From: Trueperaceae bacterium | GTDB lineage: Bacteria > Deinococcota > Deinococci > Deinococcales > Trueperaceae | DNA: 42,463 nt | NCBI GenBank assembly: GCA_007130855.1 | Contig: SLRS01000050.1 | Span: 1 to 42,463, forward strand | Direction: 5' to 3' | Shown here: positions 32,974 to 42,100 of the stretch, piece after piece | Position numbering within the stretch: position 1 is the first letter of the stretch | How the letters are laid out: each line of letters starts with the position of its first letter | Program-made: the position numbers and the translations under genes | The notes under the pieces: generated by a model | The model's input: only the letters and a program-made list of their open reading frames with translations | Database searches by the model: none | What the model was told of the DNA's origin: nothing

Positions 32974-33729
32974 TCAGGCGTCGGGCGTGGGGGTCGAGAG
33001 CCAGCCCTGGACGTCGTACAGGTGCTCGGTCATGCGGCTCGCGGCGCGCTCGCCGTCGCCGGCTACCACGGCGTCGAAGATCGCTCGGTGCGCTGCCGCC
33101 GCGCGCCGAGCGGCGCCCGGGAGCCGCGCGCCTTCGCGGCGAACCGCGAGGAGGCGATCGACGAGCGGGGCGAGCAGCAGCTCGAAGAGGGGGTTGCCGC
33201 TGGCCGCCGCGAGCAGCTGATGGAACTCGACGTCGACCCGGGCGAACGCCTCGATGGCATCAGCGCGGCCGCCTGTCGCAGCGACGATGACGGCGGTCCG
33301 CTCGAGGTTGGCCGCCATGGCGGCGAGCTGCGCTTCGCTGGCGCTGCGGCAGGCGGCAGTGGCGATGGCCGGCTCGAGCGCATGGCGGACCTCGAAGACG
33401 TGCGCGTTGGGAATGCGCCGGCGCCGCAGGTAGAGGCGCAGCGGGTCACTCACCGAGGTCGCGAGCAGCTGTGCGACGAAGGTGCCGACGCCGGGTCGGA
33501 CCTCGACGAGGCCACGCTGTGCCAACCGACCGAGCGCCTCGCGCACCACGATCCTGCTGACCTCGAGCTGGCGCGCCATGTCGCGCTCGGCGGGCAGCCG
33601 CGCGCCAGGCCCGAGATCGCGCTCGACGATCACGTCGGCGAGCTGATCGGCGACCGCGTCGGTCAGTGACGATCGCGTCGCCGGCGCGAACCGCGGCAGC
33701 GATCGTCCTGGGGTCTCGGGGGCGGTCAT
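32974..33729 (-). CDS. FadR-subfamily GntR transcriptional regulator
   Basis: A 251-residue GntR regulator. The winged helix-turn-helix spans about 25-90 (LPAERDMARQLEVSRIVVRE, GLVEVRPGVGTFV). The C-terminal FCD domain has the metal and ligand residues of DVEFHQLLAAASGN, AHRAIFDAV and the terminal EHL. FCD members usually sense small organic or sugar acids (UxuR/ExuR are examples). ATG 33729 follows AAGGAGGAGG. The open frame back to 34041 crosses the promoter and is rejected. It is divergent from the aldehyde dehydrogenase operon, with a TGGTATGACCA site between, so it probably controls both sides. Confidence 0.93.
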   Translation of the reverse strand: MTAPETPGRSLPRFAPATRSSLTDAVADQLADVIVERDLGPGARLPAERDMARQLEVSRIVVREALGRLAQRGLVEVRPGVGTFVAQLLATSVSDPLRLYLRRRRIPNAHVFEVRHALEPAIATAACRSASEAQLAAMAANLERTAVIVAATGGRADAIEAFARVDVEFHQLLAAASGNPLFELLLAPLVDRLLAVRREGARLPGAARRAAAAHRAIFDAVVAGDGERAASRMTEHLYDVQGWLSTPTPDA

Positions 33730-33780
33730 CGGCCTCCTCCTTGCGGCGGGCCTGGCGCTGAGGTGTGCTCGGCTCGCGCG

Positions 33781-33812
33781 GGCTCGGGCGTTCGCGGGCT
33801 CGGGCGTTCGCG
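33781..33812. repeat. Perfect tandem 16-bp repeat in the fadR/aldehyde dehydrogenase gap
   Basis: GGCTCGGGCGTTCGCG occurs twice head to tail (33781-33796, 33797-33812), with a degenerate shorter copy just before. It lies upstream of the fadR-type start, about 25 bases from the operator. It may be simple slippage or an extra protein site. Confidence 0.75.
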
Positions 33813-33837
33813 GGCCGCATCGCATGCGTCGGTCAGG

Positions 33838-33848
33838 TGGTATGACCA
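33838..33848. promoter_or_regulatory. GntR/FadR operator TGGTATGACCA
   Basis: A perfect TGGT-nnn-ACCA palindrome, the common FadR-type recognition form, lies 109 bases before the fadR-type start and 101 bases before the aldehyde dehydrogenase start. It overlaps TATGAC, a possible plus-strand -10. I noticed no second copy elsewhere in the window. Confidence 0.75.
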
Positions 33849-33949
33849 GAGACGACCGAAGCCTACGGCGCACCGTCGCGCCTGTCAACCGGACGCCGGC
33901 GCGTCGACGCTGGAGACGCCCGCTCCGTTTCGCTCGCAGGGAGGGACCG

Positions 33950-35524
33950 ATGGAGCTGACTGGTAACCAACTGATCGGGTACGCCGAGAGCGGCGAGGGG
34001 CCGGCATCGTTCGGCGGCGTCGATCCGCGCTCGAGGAGCACGCTGCCACCGCGCTTTCGCGAGGCGACCGAGAACGAGGTGGACCGTGCCCTGGTGGCGG
34101 CCGAGGCGGCGTTCGAGCCCTATCGGAGCCTGCCCGGGGAGCAGCGAGCCGCCTTCTTGCGCGCCGCCGCTCGCGAGATCGAGGCGCTCGGCGAGACGCT
34201 CGTCGAGCGCACCTGCGCGGAGACGGCGCTGCCCGCCGCACGCGTGCGCGCCGAGCGCGGGCGGACGACGGCTCAGCTCGTGGCTTTCGCCGAGCTCCTC
34301 GAGGAGGGCTCCTGGGTCGAGGCGCGCATCGATCGTGGCGACCCGCAGCGCCAGCCCCTTCCCAAGCCAGACCTGCGCCGCATCAAGATCGCCATCGGGC
34401 CGGTCGTTGTGTTCGCAGCCAGCAACTTCCCGCTCGCCTTCTCGGTGGCGGGCGGCGACACCGCCTCGGCGCTCGCAGCGGGCTGCCCGGTGGTGGTCAA
34501 GGCCCACCCGGCGCACCCCGGCACCTCGGAGTTGGTCGCGCGCGCCGTGCTGCGAGCCGCGCGCACACTCGACCTGCCCGACGGCGTGCTCTCGCTCCTG
34601 CACGGGCCACGGCCTGCGACCGGCCAGGCGCTGGTGCGCCACCCGCTCACCCGGGCGGTGGGCTTCACCGGCTCGTTGCGGGCCGGCCGGGCGTTGATGG
34701 ACGCGGCCGCGGCGCGGCCGGAGCCGATCCCGGTGCATGCGGAGATGGGCAGCGTCAACCCGGTGGTGGTGTTGCCGCGCGCCGCGGAGCACGACCTCGA
34801 GGGACTCGCCGCCCGGCTCTACGCGTCGTGCACGCTCGGTGTGGGGCAGTACTGCACCCAGCCCGGACTCGTCGTCGCGCTCGGCCCCGACGCCCGGGCT
34901 TTGGCCGACGCGCTCGCGCGCCACGCGCTCGAGGCCACGGCCGAGCCGATGCTCTACGACGACCTGGCCGACGCCTACGCCGCCGGTGTCCAGCAGCGCA
35001 CCAAGCTCGACGGGGTCGAGCTCCTCGGCCAGGGCGAGGCGGCAGCGGACGGGACGGCCGCGCCGGCCGTGCTGTACTGCGCCGCGCGTGCCGTGTTGGA
35101 GCATGCCGAACTGCTCGACGAGCTGTTCGGTCCGGTGACTTTGGTGGTCGAGGCGGCCGATGGCGCCGAACTGCTGGCGCTGATCGAGCGGCTCCCCGGT
35201 CAGCTGAGCGCCACACTGTACGCCGGCGACGGTGGCGCAAGCGAGTACGCGACGCTGATCCGGACGCTCGAGCGCAAGGTCGGCCGGCTGCTGTTCGGCG
35301 GCGTGCCCACCGGCCTCGAGGTGGCACCGGCCATGCATCACGGTGGGCCCTACCCGGCCAGCAGCGACGTGCGCGCCACGTCGGTCGGCAGCGCGGCGAT
35401 CGACCGCTTCGCGCGGCCGATCTGCTACCAGGACGCCCCGCCGGCACTGCTGCCGGCCGCGCTCCGCGACGGCAACCCGAGCCGCATCCTGCGGCTGGTG
35501 GATGGCACATGGACAAGGTCCTGA
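33950..35524 (+). CDS. Aldehyde dehydrogenase, alpha-ketoglutaric semialdehyde type
   Basis: A 524-residue aldehyde dehydrogenase. Catalytic Glu265 is in HAEMGSVNP and Cys302 in GVGQYCTQPG, and VVFAASNFPLAFSVAGGDT with VVKAHPAHPGTSEL form the cofactor side. These segments are typical of 2,5-dioxovalerate (alpha-ketoglutaric semialdehyde) dehydrogenases, which end oxidative uronate or pentose pathways at 2-oxoglutarate. ATG 33950 is preceded by GGGAGGGA. The frame upstream to 33824 has no ribosome site. It is first in an operon with uronate dehydrogenase (16-base overlap), which supports the specific function. The dehydratase making its substrate is not obvious in the window. Confidence 0.85.
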   Translation: MELTGNQLIGYAESGEGPASFGGVDPRSRSTLPPRFREATENEVDRALVAAEAAFEPYRSLPGEQRAAFLRAAAREIEALGETLVERTCAETALPAARVRAERGRTTAQLVAFAELLEEGSWVEARIDRGDPQRQPLPKPDLRRIKIAIGPVVVFAASNFPLAFSVAGGDTASALAAGCPVVVKAHPAHPGTSELVARAVLRAARTLDLPDGVLSLLHGPRPATGQALVRHPLTRAVGFTGSLRAGRALMDAAAARPEPIPVHAEMGSVNPVVVLPRAAEHDLEGLAARLYASCTLGVGQYCTQPGLVVALGPDARALADALARHALEATAEPMLYDDLADAYAAGVQQRTKLDGVELLGQGEAAADGTAAPAVLYCAARAVLEHAELLDELFGPVTLVVEAADGAELLALIERLPGQLSATLYAGDGGASEYATLIRTLERKVGRLLFGGVPTGLEVAPAMHHGGPYPASSDVRATSVGSAAIDRFARPICYQDAPPALLPAALRDGNPSRILRLVDGTWTRS

Positions 35525-36315
35525 TCACCGGCGCGGCGGGCCGCGTCGGCAGGGCGATCCGACCCTTCCTGCGTGAGCGCTTCGCCCTGCGCCACTTCGA
35601 TCTGCTGGCGGTGCCCGACCCCGACCCCCGAGAGGAGGTCGTGGTCGGCGACCTGAACGCGCCGCACGACCTGCGAGCCGCACTCGACGGCGTCGACGCG
35701 GTGCTCCACCTGGCCTGCGTGCATGGGCTCGCGCTCAGCTTCGAGGACTCGCTCGACGCCAACTACCGCGCCACGCTAGCCCTGCTCGAGGCCACGCGGG
35801 AGGCCGGCGTCAACCGCTTCGTCTACGCCAGCAGCCACCACGTCTTCGGTGCGCATCGGCGCGAAGGCTTCGACGCTGCGACGCTGCCGTTGGCGCCCGA
35901 CGCCCATTACGGACTCGGCAAGGCGTTCGGCGAGCTCGCCTGCTCGATGTATGCCCATCGCTTCGGTCTCCGGACGCTGATCGTGCGCATCGGCAACGCC
36001 GATCCGACCGTCGCCGACGACCGGGCCCTGCGGCTGTGGGTGAGCGCTCGCGATCTCGCCGAGCTGTTCGCCATCGGCGTCGCCCACCCGGCCATCGGCT
36101 ACGACGTCGTCTACGGTGTCTCGACTTGTCCCTCACCGCTGTTCGACGACCCGGTCGCGCGACGGCTCGGGTTCCAGCCGCGCGACCGGGCCGAGGATCA
36201 CCTCGACGCCGGCTTCGTGCCGTACGAGGCGATGCCGCCACGGCTCGGCCGCGACTACGTCGGTGGGGCCTACGCCCTGACGCGGCTCCCTACCCAACTC
36301 GGTGACGACGCGTGA
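35509..36315 (+). CDS. udh: NAD-dependent uronate dehydrogenase
   Basis: A 268-residue extended-SDR/epimerase-fold protein resembling bacterial uronate dehydrogenase, which oxidises D-glucuronate or D-galacturonate to the aldarolactone. GAAGRVG (8-14) binds NAD. SSHHVFG and Tyr134 with Lys138 (HYGLGKAFGE) form the active site. RIGNADP and the LRLWVSARDLAEL stretch align with Pseudomonas Udh, from memory. ATG 35509 lies inside the end of the aldehyde dehydrogenase gene. The stop overlaps the next start (GTGA). This is the entry enzyme of the oxidative route, separate from UxaC. Confidence 0.85.
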   Translation: MDKVLITGAAGRVGRAIRPFLRERFALRHFDLLAVPDPDPREEVVVGDLNAPHDLRAALDGVDAVLHLACVHGLALSFEDSLDANYRATLALLEATREAGVNRFVYASSHHVFGAHRREGFDAATLPLAPDAHYGLGKAFGELACSMYAHRFGLRTLIVRIGNADPTVADDRALRLWVSARDLAELFAIGVAHPAIGYDVVYGVSTCPSPLFDDPVARRLGFQPRDRAEDHLDAGFVPYEAMPPRLGRDYVGGAYALTRLPTQLGDDA

Positions 36316-37403
36316 GGATCCGTTCGGTCGAGACCCAGATCATCGACATCCCCTTCGTCGACGGCGGCAAGGGCGAAGGCATCACGCCGACCACCTGGAA
36401 GGCGCTGGAGATCCTGCTGGTGCGCGTCGAGGACGATGCCGGCAACGTCGGCTGGGGCGAGGGCTTCGGTTACTTCGTCGTCGCTGCCACCAAGGCGCTC
36501 GTCGACCGGCTGATCGCGCCCTTGCTCGCCGGCAGCGAGGTCGACGACATCCGCGCCTGGAACATGCAGACGCAGCGTCGGCTGCACCTCTTCGGACGCT
36601 ATGGCGTGACGCTGTTCGCCGTGTCGGCGGTGGACATCGCGTTGTGGGACCTGGCCGCCAAGCGCCGCGGGCTGCCGCTCTACGCGCTGCTCGGTGCCGA
36701 GGTGTCGCGGCCGATCCCGTTCTACGCCAGCCTGGTGCGCTACGCGGACCGGGCGATCGCGCCACGGGTGTGCGCGCGGGCGCTCGAGCGCGGCTTTCGC
36801 GACCTGAAACTGCACGAGATCACGGTCCCCGACGTTGCCGCCTGCCGGCACGCCGTAGGCGCCGGGGTGCCCATCTCGGTTGACGTGAACTGCGTCTGGA
36901 GCGAGGCGCAAGCCCGCGCCGTCCTCGCGCCGCTGCGCGACCTCGGCGTGACCTGGCTGGAGGAGCCGGTGTTCCCGCCCGAGGACATGGGCGCCTTGGC
37001 GCGCCTACGCGACGGCGCCGTGCCGATCGCGGCGGGGGAGAACTGGTGCACCCAGGTCCAGTTCGCGCAGGCTCTCGCCGCCGGCGCCGTCGACTTGGCC
37101 CAGCCGAGCGTCACGAAGGTGGGTGGAATCAGCGAGTTCTTGGCCGTCGCCGACCTGTGCCGACAGGCCGAGGTGCCGCTGATGCCGCACTGTCCGTACT
37201 TCGGTCCGGGGTTCTTCGCCAGCCTCCATCTCGCGACCGCGATCGAGGAGGTGCGGCAGCTCGAGTACCTGTTCGTCGAGCCTGAGGCGTGGCTGGCGCC
37301 GCTCGGGAAGCTCGGCCCGGGTGGCAGCTTCCGCGCGAGCGACGCTCCGGGGATAGGCTTCGAACCGGACGCAGCGGTGCTGGAGCGCTACCGGCGGGCG
37401 TGA
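36312..37403 (+). CDS. Enolase-superfamily enzyme 2, probable aldarate/lactone-active
   Basis: A 363-residue mandelate racemase-type enzyme. The first base motif is KLH (DLKLHE, about 160), with metal ligands Asp (SVDVN), Glu (WLEEP) and Glu (AAGEN) and a late His in MPHCPYFG. In the block QPSVTKVGG a Ser takes the place of the Asp that pairs with this His in mandelate racemase. It follows udh with a GTGA overlap, where a galactarolactone cycloisomerase or aldarate dehydratase would be expected. I do not recognise it as the known Gci type, so the exact reaction is open. Confidence 0.83.
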   Translation: MRIRSVETQIIDIPFVDGGKGEGITPTTWKALEILLVRVEDDAGNVGWGEGFGYFVVAATKALVDRLIAPLLAGSEVDDIRAWNMQTQRRLHLFGRYGVTLFAVSAVDIALWDLAAKRRGLPLYALLGAEVSRPIPFYASLVRYADRAIAPRVCARALERGFRDLKLHEITVPDVAACRHAVGAGVPISVDVNCVWSEAQARAVLAPLRDLGVTWLEEPVFPPEDMGALARLRDGAVPIAAGENWCTQVQFAQALAAGAVDLAQPSVTKVGGISEFLAVADLCRQAEVPLMPHCPYFGPGFFASLHLATAIEEVRQLEYLFVEPEAWLAPLGKLGPGGSFRASDAPGIGFEPDAAVLERYRRA

Positions 37404-37771
37404 GGTCCGGCTGGCGGGCGCAGCGCGGTCGCAGTGCGCTCAGAGCGCGCTGAGCACACGCTCGGAACACGACGCCGGCGACCAGCACGATGTTGCTGTA
37501 GGGCGTGAACTCGCTGGTGCGCACGTCCGCCCGAGCGGCGTGCCTGACTTCCTCGACGCAGAACTCGACGTGCCGCCGAGCGAGCGCTTGGGCAGGGCCG
37601 GCTGGCCGGCTGCGGCGCTGGCACGGCGCGGGCGGCCCCCGGCAGCTATGCGCGGATCCGTCACATCACGCTGGTGTAACGCTGGCGCCACGGTCGGTTC
37701 CCTAGCTTGCCCGCCAGGGAGCCGGGCAGCGGGCCCAGCTCGATCTCGAGGATCGAGGACGGTGAGTGCAC
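37404..37771. other. Intergenic region between oxidative operon and secreted-protein pair
   Basis: These 368 bases hold no gene I can support. An imperfect hairpin with GCTCA/TGAGC at 37438-37455 may end the udh operon. A minus-strand reading near 37465-37590 looks slightly protein-like but has no start, ribosome site or recognised family. A 7-bp hairpin (CTCGATC/GATCGAG, 37739-37757) lies just before the next gene's start. Confidence 0.5.
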
Positions 37772-38398
37772 ATGACGCATTGGACGAGACTTGCTACGGT
37801 CGTAGCCCTGCTGACCCTGGTCGGGTTCGCGCTGGCTGACGTCGACGGTGGTGGGGGTGGCGGCGCGTTCGCGTCGACCGGCCCTGAACTCGAGGCGAGA
37901 TTGGCGTCGGTCGCCCAGACGTCGGTCGAGCGGCAGGTGGCGCGCGAGTTGGCGCTGCTCTACGCGGCGGTCGAGCCCTTCCGAGACGTCGGGGCCGCGC
38001 TGGAGGCCGGCTACGCCCCCGCCACGCCCTGTATGTCCGATGCGCTCGGGGCGCAGGGCATCCACTATGCCAACGATGCGCTGTTCGCGACGGAGGTGGT
38101 GGCGGAGACGCCGCAGCTGCTCATGTACGAGCCGCGGCCGGACGGCACGCTGCAGTTCATCGGGGTCGAGTACCTGGTGTTCCAGGCGGCTTGGCACGAG
38201 GCCGGCTTCGAGGAGCGGCCGAGTCTGTTCGGCCAGGAGTTCGGCCTGAACGAGGTGTTGCTCGACGAGCCCTTCTACCTGCTGCACGTGTGGATCGCCC
38301 AGTTCAACCCCGCCGGAGTCTTCGCCGACTGGAACCCCTTGGTCGACTGCACTTACGAGGCTGCTGTCGAGGGGATCGCCGGCGGGGCCGGCCACTGA
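37772..38398 (+). CDS. Secreted hypothetical protein, YxxxGIHYxN-type family
   Basis: A 208-residue protein with a signal peptide (hydrophobic run about 9-22, cut near ALAD). The mature part has LEAGYAPATPCMSDALGAQG, then IHYAND, LMYEPRPDGTLQFIGVEYLV and LHVWIAQFNPAGVFADWNP. These conserved blocks are typical of a widespread uncharacterised exported family that often reads GMGxHYxN. The single Cys pair (C about 89 and near the end, LVDCTYE) could bind metal or form a disulfide. ATG 37772 or GTG 37766 may start it. It is followed 18 bases later by another exported protein. Function unknown. Confidence 0.75.
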   Translation: MTHWTRLATVVALLTLVGFALADVDGGGGGGAFASTGPELEARLASVAQTSVERQVARELALLYAAVEPFRDVGAALEAGYAPATPCMSDALGAQGIHYANDALFATEVVAETPQLLMYEPRPDGTLQFIGVEYLVFQAAWHEAGFEERPSLFGQEFGLNEVLLDEPFYLLHVWIAQFNPAGVFADWNPLVDCTYEAAVEGIAGGAGH

Positions 38399-38416
38399 TC
38401 GCGAGGAGCAAGACCG

Positions 38417-38944
38417 ATGAGCCTCGACCTGAGGTTGTCCGGGAAACGGCTGGTGATCGCCGCTGCCGTGCTCGCGGGGGTTGGTGTGGTGTGGGCGCAG
38501 GAGGCCGGGGGTCTGCAGATCACGGAGTTGGCAGAGGCGGTGTTGCCGTCGGTGATGGAGGCGCCCGTGCAGTTCGGGCTGCTGGAGGTGACGGTGGCGG
38601 CTGGGGAGAGCGCACGGTACGCGGTTCCCGAGGGGATGGTGTACCAGGTGTCGGGTTCGCAGGTCGTCGTGTGGGGCGGGGGTAGCGTGACGTTGAGTCC
38701 CGGTGGCGGTGCCTATCTGGGCGTGAGTTCCGAGGCCACCTTCAGCGCAGGTGCGGAGGAGGATGCTGTCTTCCTGCACTTCCTCCTCACGCCCGTCGGG
38801 GAGGCTGGGATGCCCGCGGTCAGCGTGATCCTCGAGCCCTTCGCTCTGGTGCATCGATGGGCGAACCCCTACGACGAAGCGGCAATCGTCGTGCTGGCCA
38901 ACGTCTCGCCCGAGGGGGAGCCCGCGGTCGTGTTCATGGACTAG
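38417..38944 (+). CDS. Secreted cupin-like hypothetical protein
   Basis: A 175-residue protein with a signal peptide (hydrophobic about 12-24, cut near VWAQ). The mature chain is beta-rich: VQFGLLEVTVAAGESARYAV, GMVYQVSGSQVVVWGGG and SVTLSPGGGAYLG resemble a small cupin barrel, but I do not see the usual cluster of metal His residues. ATG 38417 has GAGGAGC upstream. It is probably cotranscribed with the preceding secreted gene. Role unknown; binding of a small ligand at the cell surface is possible. Confidence 0.65.
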   Translation: MSLDLRLSGKRLVIAAAVLAGVGVVWAQEAGGLQITELAEAVLPSVMEAPVQFGLLEVTVAAGESARYAVPEGMVYQVSGSQVVVWGGGSVTLSPGGGAYLGVSSEATFSAGAEEDAVFLHFLLTPVGEAGMPAVSVILEPFALVHRWANPYDEAAIVVLANVSPEGEPAVVFMD

Positions 38945-39164
38945 GTTCTACGTCGACTGGTGGTGGCGTTCGCCCCGGCACGACGGCGCCTCCTGTCGCC
39001 ACAGGCACGGTAGCGTGCCCGCTACGACCGTGTCGCCAGGAACCGAGGTCGTCGTGCCGCCGGTGCTGGGACCTGCCGCAGTGGATGTCGACGGGCCGGT
39101 CACTGACCGCCTTGCCTTCGCTCGAGGTCGCCACGCACCGACGCGCTGCGCTCTATGGTGGTAC

Positions 39165-42100
39165 ATGGTGGCCCCCGACGCCATGACGGTGCGGCTACTG
39201 GGCCGTCCCGCGGTGCTGCTCGAAGAGGGCTGGGTGGAGCCGCCGCCCGGCCGGGCGTCGGCGCTGCTCTATTATCTCGCGTTCCACGGTGGCTGGGTCG
39301 GGCGATCCGATCTGGTGTACCTGTTCTGGCCTGACGCACCAGAGACCGAGGCGCGGGGCCATCTGCGCACCTTGCTCTTCCGTCTGGCAGCGAAGCCGTA
39401 CGCTCGCGGCCTCGAGCGCGAGTGGGCGCGCGTCAGGTGGTCGGTAACGGCCGACGTCCAGGCCTTCCGCCACGCCCTCGAGGCGCGCCGCTGGCGCGAG
39501 GCGTGGGAGCTGGGACGCCACGAGTTGCTCTCCGGCTTCACCGTGGCGCGCGCGCAGGAGTTCGAGGCGTGGCTCGAAGCCGAGCGTTCGGAGCTGCGCG
39601 TGGCCGCTCGGAGGGCCGGCCTGCTGGCCGTCGACGCACAGGAGTCCGAGGGCGACCTCGTCGGGGCGTCCGTGGTCGCGGCCGCGCTCCATCGCGACGA
39701 TCCGCTGGACGAGGCCGCGACGCGGCGCCACCTGGTGGCCTTGGCGCGGGCGGGCGAACGCTCGGCGGCGCTCGCGGCCTTCGAGGCTTTCCGGCGCCTG
39801 CTCGCCGACGAGGTCGGCAGCGAGCCCGAGGACGAGACGGTGCGTCTGGTGGAAGCGATCCGGAAAGGTAGCGGTGCGAATCAGGCAGTGCGGGACGCCG
39901 TCACGGCCGGCTTCCGCGAACCGGTCACGGGGATCGCCGGCGAGATTCCATACCAGCCCACCAGGTTCGTCGGCCGCGAGCGTGAGGTGGATGCGCTGAC
40001 AGGCGGCATCCTGGACGACGCCTGCCGACTCCTCACGCTCGTGGGGCCGGGTGGCGTCGGCAAGACCAGGCTCGCGATCGAGGTCGCCTCACGGGTCGCA
40101 CCGCGGTTCGAGCAGGGGGCACGATTCGTCGACCTCGCCGGGATCCGTACTCGCGCGACGGCGCTCGCGGCCGTCGCCGCGGCGGTCGGCGCCGAGACGC
40201 ACCCGGACGCCGAGGGGGTCCTCTCGCTTGCCGAGCACCTACGACACGCGCGGATGCTGGTCGTACTCGACAACATGGAGCAGTTGGTCGAGGCCGCGCG
40301 TGAGCTGGTGACGGAGCTGATGGCGCGCGCGCCGCAGCTGAAGTTCCTCGCGACCTCACGCGTGCGTCTCGGCTACCGCGGGGAACGTGTCTTCGACCTC
40401 GCCGGCCTACCGTTCGAGGACCCGACCGACGGCACGCTGTCGGACGCGGCCACCGTCTTCGTCAGGGCGGCCCGCCGGTTGCGCCCCGATCTGGAGTTCT
40501 CGCGCGCCGAGTTGGAGCTGGTGACCAGGATCTGCGCGCTGGTCGGCGGGCTGCCCCTCGGGCTGGAGCTCGCCGCCACCTGGCTGCGCGTCTTGGACGT
40601 CGCCGAGATCGAGGCGGAGCTCGCCTCGAGTCCTCGGTTGCTCGAGGGACCCGGGAGCACCATCCCGCTGCGGCACGGGAGCATGCGGGCCGTCTTCGAT
40701 CACTCATGGTCGTTGCTGCGCCCGCACGAGAAGCTGGGCCTACGGGCGCTCGCGGCCTTCCATGGCGGCTGGACGCGTGAGGCGGCGACGGCCGTAGCTG
40801 CGGTTGGGATGCCCGTGCTCCTGGCCTTGCGTGACGCGTCGCTCATCTGGCGCGACGCGTCCGGGCGCTTCGGCTGGCACCCACTGATCGGGCAGTATGC
40901 CGGCGAACTCGCCGATGAGCATCCGGCCGAGCGCGACGCCGCCTTGGGTCGCCACGCACGCTACTACCTGCGACTCCTCGCCGAGCGGCAGTCGGCCTGG
41001 ATCGGCCACGAGGGTGCCCGACACCTGGCGGAGGTCGAGGCCGAGACGGCCAACCTCGAGGCCGCCTGTCGCTGGGCCATCGCTCGCCGTGACACGGCTC
41101 TGCTGGCCGAGGCGATTCCCGGCTTCCAGTGGTTGATCATCGCGAGCGCTCGGGTCGGGCTGTTCGTGCGGCTGGTGCGGGAGGTCGTGGCAACGGCCGA
41201 GCCGGGCAGCCTGTTGCACGCGCGCGCGCTCGTCTGCCTCGGGGCGGCGGCGACCTGGAGGGGCGTGGGCGGCGTGACCGAGGGCCTGATCGGCAGCCTC
41301 CGCGAAGCCATCGACGTGCTGCAGCGGCACGACGCATTCGAGGACGCCGTGCACGCGCATCGCTTCCTCGGTATGGCCTGCCTCCGCCTGGGTCGCGTTC
41401 CCGAGGCCCGGGAAATCTGGCAGCGAGCGCGGGTCCTGCACCAGGCGCTCGGTGACGCCGAGGGCGTGACCATGATGCTCAACAATCTCGGTGACACGGC
41501 GCCGACGTTCGACGAAGCGGTGGCCGGCCTACGAGCGGCGATCGCGTACGGGCTCGAGACCGGCGCGCTCTTCCCAGCGGCCCTGGCCTCCGACGGGCTC
41601 GGCCATACCCTCTTCAGGCGTCACGGAGCGTCGCCGGAAGCCGTGTCGGCGCTGGAGCAAGCAGTCGACCTGTCCGCGCGAACGGGCTTTCGCCACGTGG
41701 AGCAGCACGGCCGACGGCTGCTGGCCGAGGTGCTCGCTGCGAGCGGTGACCTCGCGGCCGCGCAGGCGGCCATCGAGCTAGCGGTGGCGCGCCGCGATAT
41801 CTCCGAGGGTGAGCAAGCGATCCAGGACCTCGTTGCAGCACGGGCCGTCCAGGCCTGGGTCGCCTGGCTCGCTGGCGACCGGAACCTCGCCGACCAGAGC
41901 GCGCAAGCGGCCCTCGAGCGGTCGACCGAGCTGCCGGCTGCAACGGCGGTGTTGCCGCCCACGAGCATGGCACTGGCTTGCCTGGTCCTCGGGCGGCTCG
42001 CGCTCGAGCGCGGCGACGCCACTACCGCTGCCGTCGAGCTCGCGCGGGCTCGCTCATGGCTGGAGCGGATCGTGGCTGCTCCGGGTACCTGGCACGATGC

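Noticed and set aside
37465-37590. Possible gene remnant on the minus strand (reading includes VRTSEFTPYSNIVLVAGVVF)
   Set aside because: No start, ribosome site or recognised family, and the frame becomes Arg/Pro-rich on both sides. Kept only as a note.
39004-39019. Short hairpin GGCACG-GTAG-CGTGCC after the secreted pair
   Set aside because: A 6-bp stem without a T-run is common by chance in such GC-rich DNA, and alternative pairings with the next bases exist.
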